Translations under genes and position numbers: made by a program
Assembly: GCA_016214445.1 (NCBI GenBank)
Contig: JACROM010000092.1
Span: forward strand, 4,497 to 14,610
Origin: Microcaldota archaeon
GTDB lineage: Archaea; Micrarchaeota; Micrarchaeia; Norongarragalinales; Norongarragalinaceae
Length of the DNA: 10,114 nt
Direction of reading: 5' to 3'
Shown: positions 1 through 6,147 of the stretch, in pieces
Numbering within the stretch: position 1 is the stretch's first letter
Layout: each line of letters starts with the position of its first letter
The notes under the pieces: model-generated
What the model was told of the DNA's origin: nothing
The model's input: the letters and a program-made list of their open reading frames with translations, nothing else
Databases searched by the model: none

Positions 1-1558
1 GAAAACAGTCGGGCCTTCGTCGAGGTGCTTTTTCAGGAAGGAGTTTATTGTTTTCTCGTCAGCGTAACGGTCCAAAACGCCCCAGAACTTTTTCTTCTCG
101 CCCTCGTTGGTTAGCTTCGTGAAAGCATCCAAATAATCCGTGCCGGCAAAAGCCTCGTACATTTTCTCGTTGGAAGTGTCGAACTCTGGAACATACAACG
201 AAACCGTTTTCTTGCCGTCAGCGCCAGTCTCGAAGGTCAGCCCCGCTTGTTCCATGCTTTCCTGAAACGCTTTGGTTGCGTAAAGGGTGACTTTCGGCGT
301 GGATGTTGCGGCGACCGGTTTTACTAGAGTCAATACCCTCTCGCCCGGTTTGCTCTGAAGGAACCTTTCGGACTGGGAGCGGACGATTATCCTTATTGCC
401 TCCCTTTCCGTGCCGTATTCTGGAAGCACGGCGCCACCGCTCCCGCTCGCCTCCCTTTTCAGATAAGACATAAGCGAGTTGGGGTTGCTATCCTTGAGGG
501 CGGCTTCGTAAGTAACAAGATACTTGCCCGGTTTGTTGAAAGTTGCGGAAGAACAACCATACGTGCGGTCGATGTCTGCACTTGCGAGACCTGGCTCTTT
601 CGTGACGTCTTTAATCGTGTTGAGTGCGATTTGTTCGGGGGCAACACTTCCGTCTTCCTTCTTGATGAAGAACAAAGGTTGTTTTTCTTCAACCGTAGCC
701 AAGTCTTTGTCGTGCTTAGGGCACAAAATGGCGGTTGCCTTGCCGTCTGCCGCCTGGTAAACGTCTACGCTGGCGGCAGCGGTTTCGAATACAGCGGCGG
801 GGGCGGCAGTTGCAAAAGCCAGAAGTGCATCTGTTACCGTTTTTTCCTTGGTTCCCGTAACCACCTTCAAATCCACCAAATCCTGCTGCACCAAGTCATC
901 GCGGAACCAAATCAAGGCGACGTTGGTTTCCGTTGGTGTGCCCTTAACCGGAATGGTTTGTTTGCCGATGCCTTGGTAGACGCGGATGATGTTCTTCAAG
1001 CCTTTTGCACGAGCAGTAAGCAATGAAGCAACAGACGCCTCGCCGACGTTTACGTCAAAAGTCGTAAATTTTGACTCTCCTTTAGAAACTTCAAGTTGGA
1101 GTGAAACGGTAGACGCCGTAGTTAATTTTGGTAGAATGGAATAGTCTTTGTCCTTGCCCAAGCCCTCTATTTTTTCTATTGCCACTTGAGGCCTTAAGTT
1201 TGTTGCACTCGCCGAGTCCCCGCAAATTGCGCCAAGCGGTGAATCCAACCCTGTTTCAGTGCCCTTCGGGAAAGTTGCTACAATGAATTGGTTGCCTTGT
1301 TTCTGGACGCACGCTTGGCGGTCTGCAGAGTCTGAGTCGCCTCTCTCCGGAGTTTGAACCTTGTTCAGGTCGTTATCGCTGAAAGCCAACGTAAGCTGTT
1401 TTCCGCCATCAGTGATTTTGCCGTTTGTGGGTTGTGAATCAAAAACGTAAAAGTTAGTTGACGTCAGTAACGCTTGAGCAGCTTCCGCCCCCACAACCGA
1501 AGACAAAAACAAGACTCCGAAAAGGACGAGAACGCCGAAGAACCTGTTTGAACCGCAT
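1..1558 (-). CDS. Secreted protein of unknown function, partial (C-terminus beyond window); start region disputed
   Basis: One minus-strand frame stays open from position 1749 to the left edge, so more than 500 codons are visible and the C-terminus lies outside. After a few basic residues there is a hydrophobic run (FFGVLVLFGVLFLSS) and a small-residue cleavage-like site (VVGAEA), which is a Sec signal peptide or N-terminal anchor. The rest is hydrophilic and Thr/Val/Lys-rich with scattered Cys, as in exported beta-rich proteins; I recognise no catalytic motif or family. The start is a problem. The ATG at 1558 (MRFKQ...) is one base out of frame with the signal peptide. Removing one base from the A-run at 1547-1549 would give MRFNRFFGVLVLF. 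The only in-frame alternative before the hydrophobic run is a GTG at 1668, which would add a Gly-Ser-Arg/Cys repeat tail. So this is either a sequencing or natural frameshift, or an unusual N-terminus. That an exported protein is encoded is fairly sure; its function is unknown. Confidence 0.72.
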
Positions 1559-1570
1559 GATGAACCGCAC

Positions 1571-1690
1571 GAAACCGAATGGCGAGAACCCGTTCCGCGA
1601 GAACCGGCTTTACGGGAACCGGCCTTGCAAGAACCGATTTCGCGAGAACCCGTTTTGCACGAACCCACTTCAACACAACCCCGTTTAGTT
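1571..1690. repeat. Degenerate 15-bp tandem repeat array upstream of the secreted-protein gene
   Basis: About seven to eight consecutive 15-bp units start with GAACC, for example gaacccgttccgcga (1586-1600), gaaccggctttacgg (1601-1615), gaaccggccttgcaa (1616-1630), gaaccgatttcgcga (1631-1645) and gaacccgttttgcac (1646-1660). Units at both ends are more diverged. The period is a multiple of three, so all frames stay open: the minus frame continuous with the secreted protein reads as Gly-Ser-(Arg/Cys)-x-x pentapeptides. The array lies between a TATA-like box at about 1830 and the ATG at 1558. It may be an untranslated leader, an N-terminal extension or simple repeat expansion. Confidence 0.8.
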
Positions 1691-1756
1691 TTGAACTGCT
1701 TTTGATTTTGGACTACTTTTGAACTGTCTGACTGGACTATCTGGCCGAACTAACTC

Positions 1757-1784
1757 GCCTTCCAAAGAACGCCTTCCAAGGAAC
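1757..1784. repeat. Two tandem 14-bp repeats
   Basis: gccttccaaagaac (1757-1770) is followed directly by gccttccaaggaac (1771-1784), with one mismatch. It lies in the same gene-free stretch as the 15-bp array. Between them (1685-1740) there are further loose repeats of ttttgaactg. No function is apparent. The stretch 1691-1853 holds only these repeats and a promoter-like box; I see no gene in it. Confidence 0.7.
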
Positions 1785-1827
1785 TTCTTTAACCTCTTGC
1801 GAGTTGATACTTTCTAGGGCAAAAGAA

Positions 1828-1840
1828 GTATAAAAAGGGT
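1828..1840 (-). promoter_or_regulatory. TATA-like box, candidate promoter for the secreted-protein gene
   Basis: The minus strand reads acccTTTTTATac. The core CCTTTTTAT (plus strand 1830-1838) is shared with the boxes upstream of the HEPN gene and the 868-residue enzyme. It lies just after the stop of the broken ATPase at 1854. A start about 25 nt downstream (near 1805) would leave a leader of roughly 250 nt before the ATG at 1558, unlike the two other genes with this box, which look leaderless. Confidence 0.4.
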
Positions 1841-2049
1841 CGGGCGGGGTCGGCTAATACTTTTTCAAGAAAAAATCCAGGCCGCTGGCTACTATCACGT
1901 CCTTTTTCTTCTTGAACGACTCAAGCACCTGGTCTTGTTTCTCAGTTGGTTTTTGCCCGTATTTTGCCTCTATGGCCGCATCGCGCGTCACGAAGTCGAT
2001 TTCTACCCCGTTTTCGCTGAAGTACCCTATTACGGGTTTTTCGTCCTTT

Positions 2050-2095
2050 ATAGCAAACCAAGAAAGTTTCCCGACTCTTTTTCTTGGTTTGCTAT
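2050..2095. repeat. Perfect inverted repeat 1 (16-bp arms) inside the broken ATPase
   Basis: atagcaaaccaagaaa (2050-2065) is the exact reverse complement of tttcttggtttgctat (2080-2095), with a 14-nt loop. It forms a strong hairpin in either strand. It lies back to back with a second hairpin at 2097-2141, inside the DUF4143 coding frame. Confidence 0.93.
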
Positions 2096-2096
2096 T

Positions 2097-2141
2097 CAGC
2101 AAGACCGGCCTATTTCGTCGTTTTATTTGCCGGTCTTGCTG
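2097..2141. repeat. Perfect inverted repeat 2 (13-bp arms) inside the broken ATPase
   Basis: cagcaagaccggc (2097-2109) is the exact reverse complement of gccggtcttgctg (2129-2141), with a 19-nt AT-rich loop. It starts two bases after inverted repeat 1. Together they span 92 bp and encode a stretch (QQDRQIKRR...LSWFAI) that interrupts an otherwise family-like sequence, ENLVFLKI + KDEKPVIGYF. Confidence 0.93.
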
Positions 2142-3094
2142 TATCTTCAAAAAAACCAGGTTCTCGTAACTTGCGCCCACATCCTTGCCGCCTGCCGCAA
2201 GATTCTTGATTCCAACATCTCCAGCGTATATTTTCTTTGGGGATGCGATTGATTCATTCAAAGATGCGGCGTATCGGTCCACAACGTGGAATAAGTACGC
2301 TTTCTCAAAATAGCCGACGTATCGTTTGACTGAATCAACTGAGACGCCCAGAATTTTGGATAATTTGTTGTAGCTGGTCGGTTTGCCGACCCGCCTGCAC
2401 AGGAGAGAAAACAGTTCCTTGACCGCTTTTTCGTTCTCTATCTTATGATACGCTATAATGTCCTTGTAGATGATTCCTTCGACGAGTTCGTTCAGGTAGT
2501 CCTCGTCTTCCGTCAACACGTATTGGGGGATGCCGCCCAAGCGCATGTAGTCCTTGAAATAGCCCTCCAGCTTTGCCCTGTCGGCCCTTCCGGCTTCCGC
2601 GTTCCTGAACAGGAGGAATTCCTGAAACGACAGGGGGTTTACTTCATTTTCACGTTGTCATTGTCGAACAGGCTTTTCAGCTCTTTTTCGAAACCATCGC
2701 GCGACGCCACCTCGTCCAGCAGCAGGTAAAAAAAATCCGCCGCCGCCTTCTTGTGCGTTTCCCTGTATTTTTCGACAAGCGCGTGGATCGAGTGGCCCAT
2801 CAGCGGAAACGAATCAAGGTTGATGAAAAACACATCCGCCGGCTTCACGCCTTTTGCCAGCAGCCTTCCAACCAACTGTTTCATTATGGTTGTCTTCCCG
2901 ATCCTTTTCAAGCCGGTCAGGAAGATGATTTCCCTGTTCGCGAGGCCTTTTTCAATCGAGTCGACGTATCCGCTTCTTGGGATGCTCCGCTCCTCGAAAG
3001 GTTTTTCCCACCACGGGTTCTGCCGATAAAGTTCTGCTTCAAGTTCCACGGTATCCCCTTGTGCGACCTTGTTTATAAAGGTTTCGTGCACCAT

Positions 3095-3105
3095 CGTATA
3101 CTTTT
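3095..3105. promoter_or_regulatory. Extra half-site (CGTATACTTTT) next to the start of the broken ATPase
   Basis: The sequence cgtatactttt abuts the ATG at 3094 and matches the arms of the palindrome at 3127-3154 (CGCATACTTT) except for one base. The two same-direction copies start 33 bp apart, close to three helical turns. This pattern would suit cooperative binding of a repressor over the start of the gene. It is inferred from sequence only. Confidence 0.4.
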
Positions 3106-3126
3106 GCCCAAAAGCGTCGTTTGTTG

Positions 3127-3154
3127 TCGCATACTTTGTATGAAAAGTATGCGA
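3127..3154. promoter_or_regulatory. Palindromic candidate operator in the divergent region
   Basis: tcgcatacttt (3127-3137) and aaagtatgcga (3144-3154) are perfect 11-bp inverted arms around a 6-nt spacer. The site covers the expected transcription start of the broken ATPase gene, about 25 nt downstream of the box at 3165-3179. An autorepressor site is the simplest reading. A hairpin in the leader RNA is the alternative. Confidence 0.55.
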
Positions 3155-3164
3155 TACCGTCGGA

Positions 3165-3179
3165 TGATTTTATTTTCGG
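3165..3179 (-). promoter_or_regulatory. Candidate BRE/TATA box for the broken ATPase gene
   Basis: The minus strand reads CCGAAAATAAAATCA: a purine-rich BRE-like CCGAAA followed by an AT-rich box. It lies about 70-85 nt upstream of the ATG at 3094, so the leader would be around 50 nt and would include the 11-bp palindrome. Confidence 0.4.
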
Positions 3180-3202
3180 ATTGGAGAGACGTATATTCTG
3201 AA

Positions 3203-3220
3203 ACGAAAGTATTATATATT
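3203..3220 (+). promoter_or_regulatory. BRE and TATA box for the intact ATPase gene
   Basis: acgaaagt followed by attatatatt (3211-3220) is a good archaeal BRE/TATA arrangement. A start about 25 nt downstream (near 3243) would give a short leader that contains the ribosome-binding site at 3261-3266. Confidence 0.6.
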
Positions 3221-3236
3221 TTAGATTGATCTAAAA
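3219..3236. promoter_or_regulatory. Palindrome overlapping the TATA box of the intact ATPase gene
   Basis: ttttagat (3219-3226) and atctaaaa (3229-3236) are perfect 8-bp arms with a 2-nt spacer. It lies directly between the TATA box and the expected transcription start, where archaeal repressors commonly bind. A second short palindrome, attctagaat, is at 3251-3260. The motif differs from the operator-like site at 3127, so the two divergent genes may be controlled separately. Confidence 0.45.
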
Positions 3237-3260
3237 CTACAGAGTCAAATATTCTAGAAT

Positions 3261-3266
3261 AGGTGG
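3261..3266 (+). promoter_or_regulatory. Shine-Dalgarno site that decides the start at 3272
   Basis: AGGTGG lies five bases before the ATG at 3272 and matches the archaeal anti-SD sequence. The in-frame GTG at 3263 lies inside this site and is therefore unlikely to be the start. Confidence 0.7.
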
Positions 3267-3271
3267 TTTTT

Positions 3272-4558
3272 ATGATTCCGGCGTTTCCGCGAAGTGTTTT
3301 CGGGGAGTTGCTGGCGCAAGCCGGCGAAAGGAAGGTGTCGCTGCTGCTTGGGGCGCGGCAGGTCGGCAAAACCACCCTCCTCGGGCAGCTGCACGGGGAA
3401 CTGTGCCTGAAACGGGGCGCGCCAGGGCTGCTCCTTGACTTGGACGTGTTCAGCAATTTCGAGAAAGTGAGCACGTTCGAACGCCTGTCCAACCTCCTGA
3501 ACGCAAATGGTTTCGGCGGAAAACGGCGGTTCTACCTCTTCCTCGACGAGTTCCAGCGCTACGGCGGCATGACGATGGTGCTGAAAAACGCTTTCGACCA
3601 CCTGGGAAACCTGAAGATTTACGCATCCGGTTCTTCAGCGCTCAAGATAAAGGACGAGGTGCAGGAGTCCCTGGCTGGTAGGAAGAAGACGAACGTCATA
3701 CGCCCGCTGGACTTCCGCGAATTCCTCGAATTCAAGCAACGGACTGGCGCGCTGAACCAGCTCAAAAACACCCGCAAACTCAAAGGGGCGGCACTTGAAA
3801 AGACACTGCCCGAGCTAGCCGGACTGCTCAAGGAGTTCATGATATTCGGCGGATACCCCGCGGTGGTGCTGGCGGAAGGGGAGAAGGCGAAACGCGACGC
3901 CCTCGAAGGCATCTTCGACCTCTACCTGCGCAAGGACCTCGTCGAATACCTGAACGTCAAGAAGATACTTAACGTGAAGAGGCTGGTTGAATTCCTCGCG
4001 GTAAACCACGGCCAAAAAGTCAAGTACGAGGAAGCGGCTGCAGCCTGCGGCCTGACGCAAATCGAAGTGAAAAACTACATGGAAGTGCTCCGGGAGTCGC
4101 ATCTCGTCAGCGTCATGCGCCCGTTCTTCACCAACAAGAACAAGGAGCTAGTCAAGATACCGAAGGTCTATTTCGAGGACAACGGGGTGCGCAACTATTT
4201 CATAAACAACTTCAACCCGCTGGCGCTGAGGCGGGACGCCGGCTTCCTTTTTGAGGGTTTTGCAGTCGGCGAGCTGCTCAAGGGCGGCACACCAGATGAC
4301 GGCATCCGTTTCTGGCAGGACAAGAACAGGCGCGAGGTCGACATAGTGTTGGGCGCAGGGGGCGGGACGGAAACGGCAATCGAGCTGAAGTACAAGAACG
4401 CACCTTCGAAGGATGACGAAACCGGCCTTCGTGCGTTCCTTACCAGCCACCCGGAAGCCAAGAAAGCGTTCCTGGTGAACACGGGAACGCGCAAAACATC
4501 TGGCAAGATAAGGTACGAGCTGCCGTACGGGATCCAAACGCTGTGCGGAAAGAAGTGA
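3272..4558 (+). CDS. Intact AAA ATPase with C-terminal DUF4143 domain
   Basis: A 428-residue cytoplasmic protein of the AAA_14 + DUF4143 type. Walker A GARQVGKT is at residues 27-34, Walker B YLFLDEFQ at 88-95, the sensor-1-like segment ASGSS at 118-122, and LAGR at 134-137. The middle (about 190-310) is mainly helical with a winged-helix-like segment, and the C-terminus has a restriction-endonuclease-like E-VD...ELK pattern (E355, D357, E371, K373). The family is common in archaea and bacteria and is thought to couple ATP hydrolysis to DNA binding. Its biological role is not established; links to toxin-antitoxin or mobile functions are suggestions. It is transcribed away from a broken, only distantly similar member of the same family. 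Its base composition is unusual: two 60-base lines counted by hand give about 67-70% G+C, against 38% in one line of the secreted gene at the left, which could mean a different origin. The start is fixed by the SD site. Confidence 0.9.
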   Translation: MIPAFPRSVFGELLAQAGERKVSLLLGARQVGKTTLLGQLHGELCLKRGAPGLLLDLDVFSNFEKVSTFERLSNLLNANGFGGKRRFYLFLDEFQRYGGMTMVLKNAFDHLGNLKIYASGSSALKIKDEVQESLAGRKKTNVIRPLDFREFLEFKQRTGALNQLKNTRKLKGAALEKTLPELAGLLKEFMIFGGYPAVVLAEGEKAKRDALEGIFDLYLRKDLVEYLNVKKILNVKRLVEFLAVNHGQKVKYEEAAAACGLTQIEVKNYMEVLRESHLVSVMRPFFTNKNKELVKIPKVYFEDNGVRNYFINNFNPLALRRDAGFLFEGFAVGELLKGGTPDDGIRFWQDKNRREVDIVLGAGGGTETAIELKYKNAPSKDDETGLRAFLTSHPEAKKAFLVNTGTRKTSGKIRYELPYGIQTLCGKK

Positions 4559-4568
4559 GGGGGATTGC

Positions 4569-4590
4569 TGCGGAACGAAAAAATTCCGCA
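4569..4590. terminator. Hairpin in the convergent intergenic gap
   Basis: tgcggaa (4569-4575) pairs with ttccgca (4584-4590) around an A-rich loop, between the ends of the ATPase gene (4558) and the M23 gene (4653). On the minus strand the M23 stop is followed directly by a T-rich run (about 4637-4650, ctttttccccttt), which is the usual archaeal termination signal. The hairpin's role is uncertain. Confidence 0.3.
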
Positions 4591-4652
4591 TCGCTTTTGC
4601 GCTTTGCGGCATAGCTGGAATGGAAGAGCGAAAGGGCCAAAGGGGAAAAAGG

Positions 4653-6143
4653 CTAAGCGGTTTTCGTGAAATCGATTTCAGTCGCACCAGTCTTTGTGGC
4701 CGCGAGTTTCTGGTTTCCGCAAACATCCATGGGCCGCCCTGTTGGCTTGCGGTCGTTGCGAATCTCGAAGTGCAAGTGTATTTCTTCCGAATAGCCGGTG
4801 TGTCCTTCCAAGCCGATTGTTTCGTCTTGGGAAACGCGTTGACCCTGCTTCACCCTAACTTCGTTCAGGTGGCCATACAAAGTGGTAATGCGCTTGTCGG
4901 AAGAATGAAGTATCTCGACGGTGTTGCCGTACCCGCCGTTCTGGCTGTTGCCCTGCGCGTTCGTCCCTCCGGAATTAGGCTTAAAACCGTCCACAACGCT
5001 CACCACTATGCCGTCGGCCGCAGCCTTTACAACAGTATCCTGCCGGTTCTGTATGTCAAGGCCGCCATGGTACTCGCGCCGGGGGCTGCCGCGCCAACCG
5101 ACCAAGCTCGTAATGGTTCCCTTCAACGGGCAAATGAAAGAAACCTCGCCGGATGACGGCAAATCGCCCCCTTTCACCGAAGGCGGAATGTAAACCAATG
5201 ACTTGACATACCGCAGGTCGCCGACCGGCATTAAAACATCGCCAATCCTCTTGAAACCGAACTTCTTGGCATCTGGAACAGGCCACTCGTCCAAAGCCTG
5301 CCCCTCCGCAGCATCCTGCACCTCCGGCTTCTTGAACTCCGCGTCAATGCGGGCGAGGAACGAATTGATTGCTTGCTCGGCGTAATTCTTCTTTTTCAAC
5401 GCGGCAGCAACGCGTTCCTTGATTTCATCCAGGCTGTTGGCGCCCTCAATCAACGCTTCCGTGTCCAAGCCAATCTTCTTCAAGTCAAGGAAAACCTTGC
5501 TCTCAAGGACACCCGCCTTCCTCAGCTCGTTCTCGAAGTCGGTCGCGTCAACAACCAGCCTACAGCTTTTGAACGCCAGGGCGTTGTGCTCTTTCGAGTA
5601 AAGTATCTCGCAGTCCTTGTTCAGTTTCATTTCGAAGGTTTCGTCAAGAAGGTGCGCGATGATGTTGACTGCCACTGGAACTGACGCGTCAGTTGCGAAA
5701 ACGTAGGCGTCAGCGCGATTCTTGGTCGAATCGATGAAAACCATGCTGTAGCCGTCGCCGTCCTTGGCAAACGAGTATTTCGCTCCTGTTGTTATGGGCG
5801 TTTTCTGTTCCTTGAGTGTCGGGAAGACGAACTGCTTTGCGGCGGAATAAATCCTCTGGCCGGACTCGCCCGTAACTACATGGAAGGTGACGTAAACCGA
5901 ATCAGGAAGCTCGTCTTCCATGTGCTCGTACACGCCCATCGGCTCCGCCAACAATTGCGGGGCTTTCGCCTGGATGGCGCAATACAACCGAGCCGCAGCT
6001 GCGAGGTTCTCGAGGTCGGAACAGTCCGGCGAATCAACCCCTTTCACCTGGACGGAATACTTGTTGATTTCGAAGAGCGTAGAGGCGTGGGCGCTAACCA
6101 AGGCCGACAAGGCCACGAAAACCAAAACCCAGGACAACTTCAT
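4653..6143 (-). CDS. Secreted M23-family zinc peptidase (LytM-like), second gene of the wall-enzyme operon
   Basis: A 496-residue exported protein. The signal peptide is MKLSWVLVFVALSALVSAHA. About 300 residues of unrecognised sequence follow, with a few Cys and a charged helical stretch around 200-270. A C-terminal M23/LytM domain (about 330-470) then follows. All metal and catalytic positions are present: HGGLD (H359, D363), YGH (H425) and HLH (H456, H458). M23 enzymes are zinc endopeptidases that cut peptide crosslinks, classically in bacterial peptidoglycan. The ATG at 6143 is chosen over an in-frame TTG at 6155 because it places the signal peptide at the N-terminus. It starts 4 nt after the stop of the upstream trifunctional gene, so the two are almost certainly co-transcribed and perhaps translationally coupled. 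The N-terminal part may be a binding or regulatory region. Domain identity is secure; the natural substrate in an archaeon is not known. Confidence 0.9.
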   Translation of the reverse strand: MKLSWVLVFVALSALVSAHASTLFEINKYSVQVKGVDSPDCSDLENLAAAARLYCAIQAKAPQLLAEPMGVYEHMEDELPDSVYVTFHVVTGESGQRIYSAAKQFVFPTLKEQKTPITTGAKYSFAKDGDGYSMVFIDSTKNRADAYVFATDASVPVAVNIIAHLLDETFEMKLNKDCEILYSKEHNALAFKSCRLVVDATDFENELRKAGVLESKVFLDLKKIGLDTEALIEGANSLDEIKERVAAALKKKNYAEQAINSFLARIDAEFKKPEVQDAAEGQALDEWPVPDAKKFGFKRIGDVLMPVGDLRYVKSLVYIPPSVKGGDLPSSGEVSFICPLKGTITSLVGWRGSPRREYHGGLDIQNRQDTVVKAAADGIVVSVVDGFKPNSGGTNAQGNSQNGGYGNTVEILHSSDKRITTLYGHLNEVRVKQGQRVSQDETIGLEGHTGYSEEIHLHFEIRNDRKPTGRPMDVCGNQKLAATKTGATEIDFTKTA

Positions 6144-6147
6144 GACA

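Larger units (their letters stand above)
1854..3094 (-). pseudogene. Broken AAA ATPase with DUF4143 domain
   Basis: The reading is split into two frames. The 5' part (3094 to a TAA at 2639, 151 codons) has the archaeal NPWW motif (residues 26-29), Walker A GLKRIGKT (61-68) and a Walker B-like LLLDEV (about 124-129). It ends early at NVKMK. The 3' part is in another frame. Its stop-free stretch resumes near 2653 with VNPLSFQEF and GGIPQYV, continues through the DUF4143 helical region, and ends with a nuclease-like tail (VEIDFV...AIEAKYG); its only ATG is at 2546. Aligned by eye with the intact ATPase at 3272, about 26 residues are missing, including the sensor-1 SGSS and the LAGR motifs, and the net loss is not a multiple of three. 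A functional ATPase cannot be made from it, although the DUF4143 half could still be translated. Family members are putative DNA-binding ATPases of unclear role, sometimes toxin-antitoxin- or mobile-element-like. The region from about 2049 to 2144 looks like a later in-frame insertion. Confidence 0.85.

Noticed and set aside
1458..1688. Plus-strand frame with Asn-Pro/Arg pentapeptide-like repeats
   Set aside because: It is the reverse-frame reading of the 15-bp tandem repeat and overlaps the signal-peptide coding region of the minus-strand gene. It has no promoter or ribosome-binding site.
2049..2144. A CRISPR array or intrinsic terminator
   Set aside because: The two hairpins have different sequences with no repeat-spacer order, and they lie inside a coding frame.
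2639..2660. Programmed frameshifting to join the two ATPase halves
   Set aside because: About 26 conserved residues are missing at the junction, so a frameshift alone would not restore the domain.
3071..3080. TATA-like gtttataaag as a plus-strand promoter
   Set aside because: It lies within the coding part of the broken ATPase, about 190 bases before the next plus-strand gene, which has a better box at 3211-3220.
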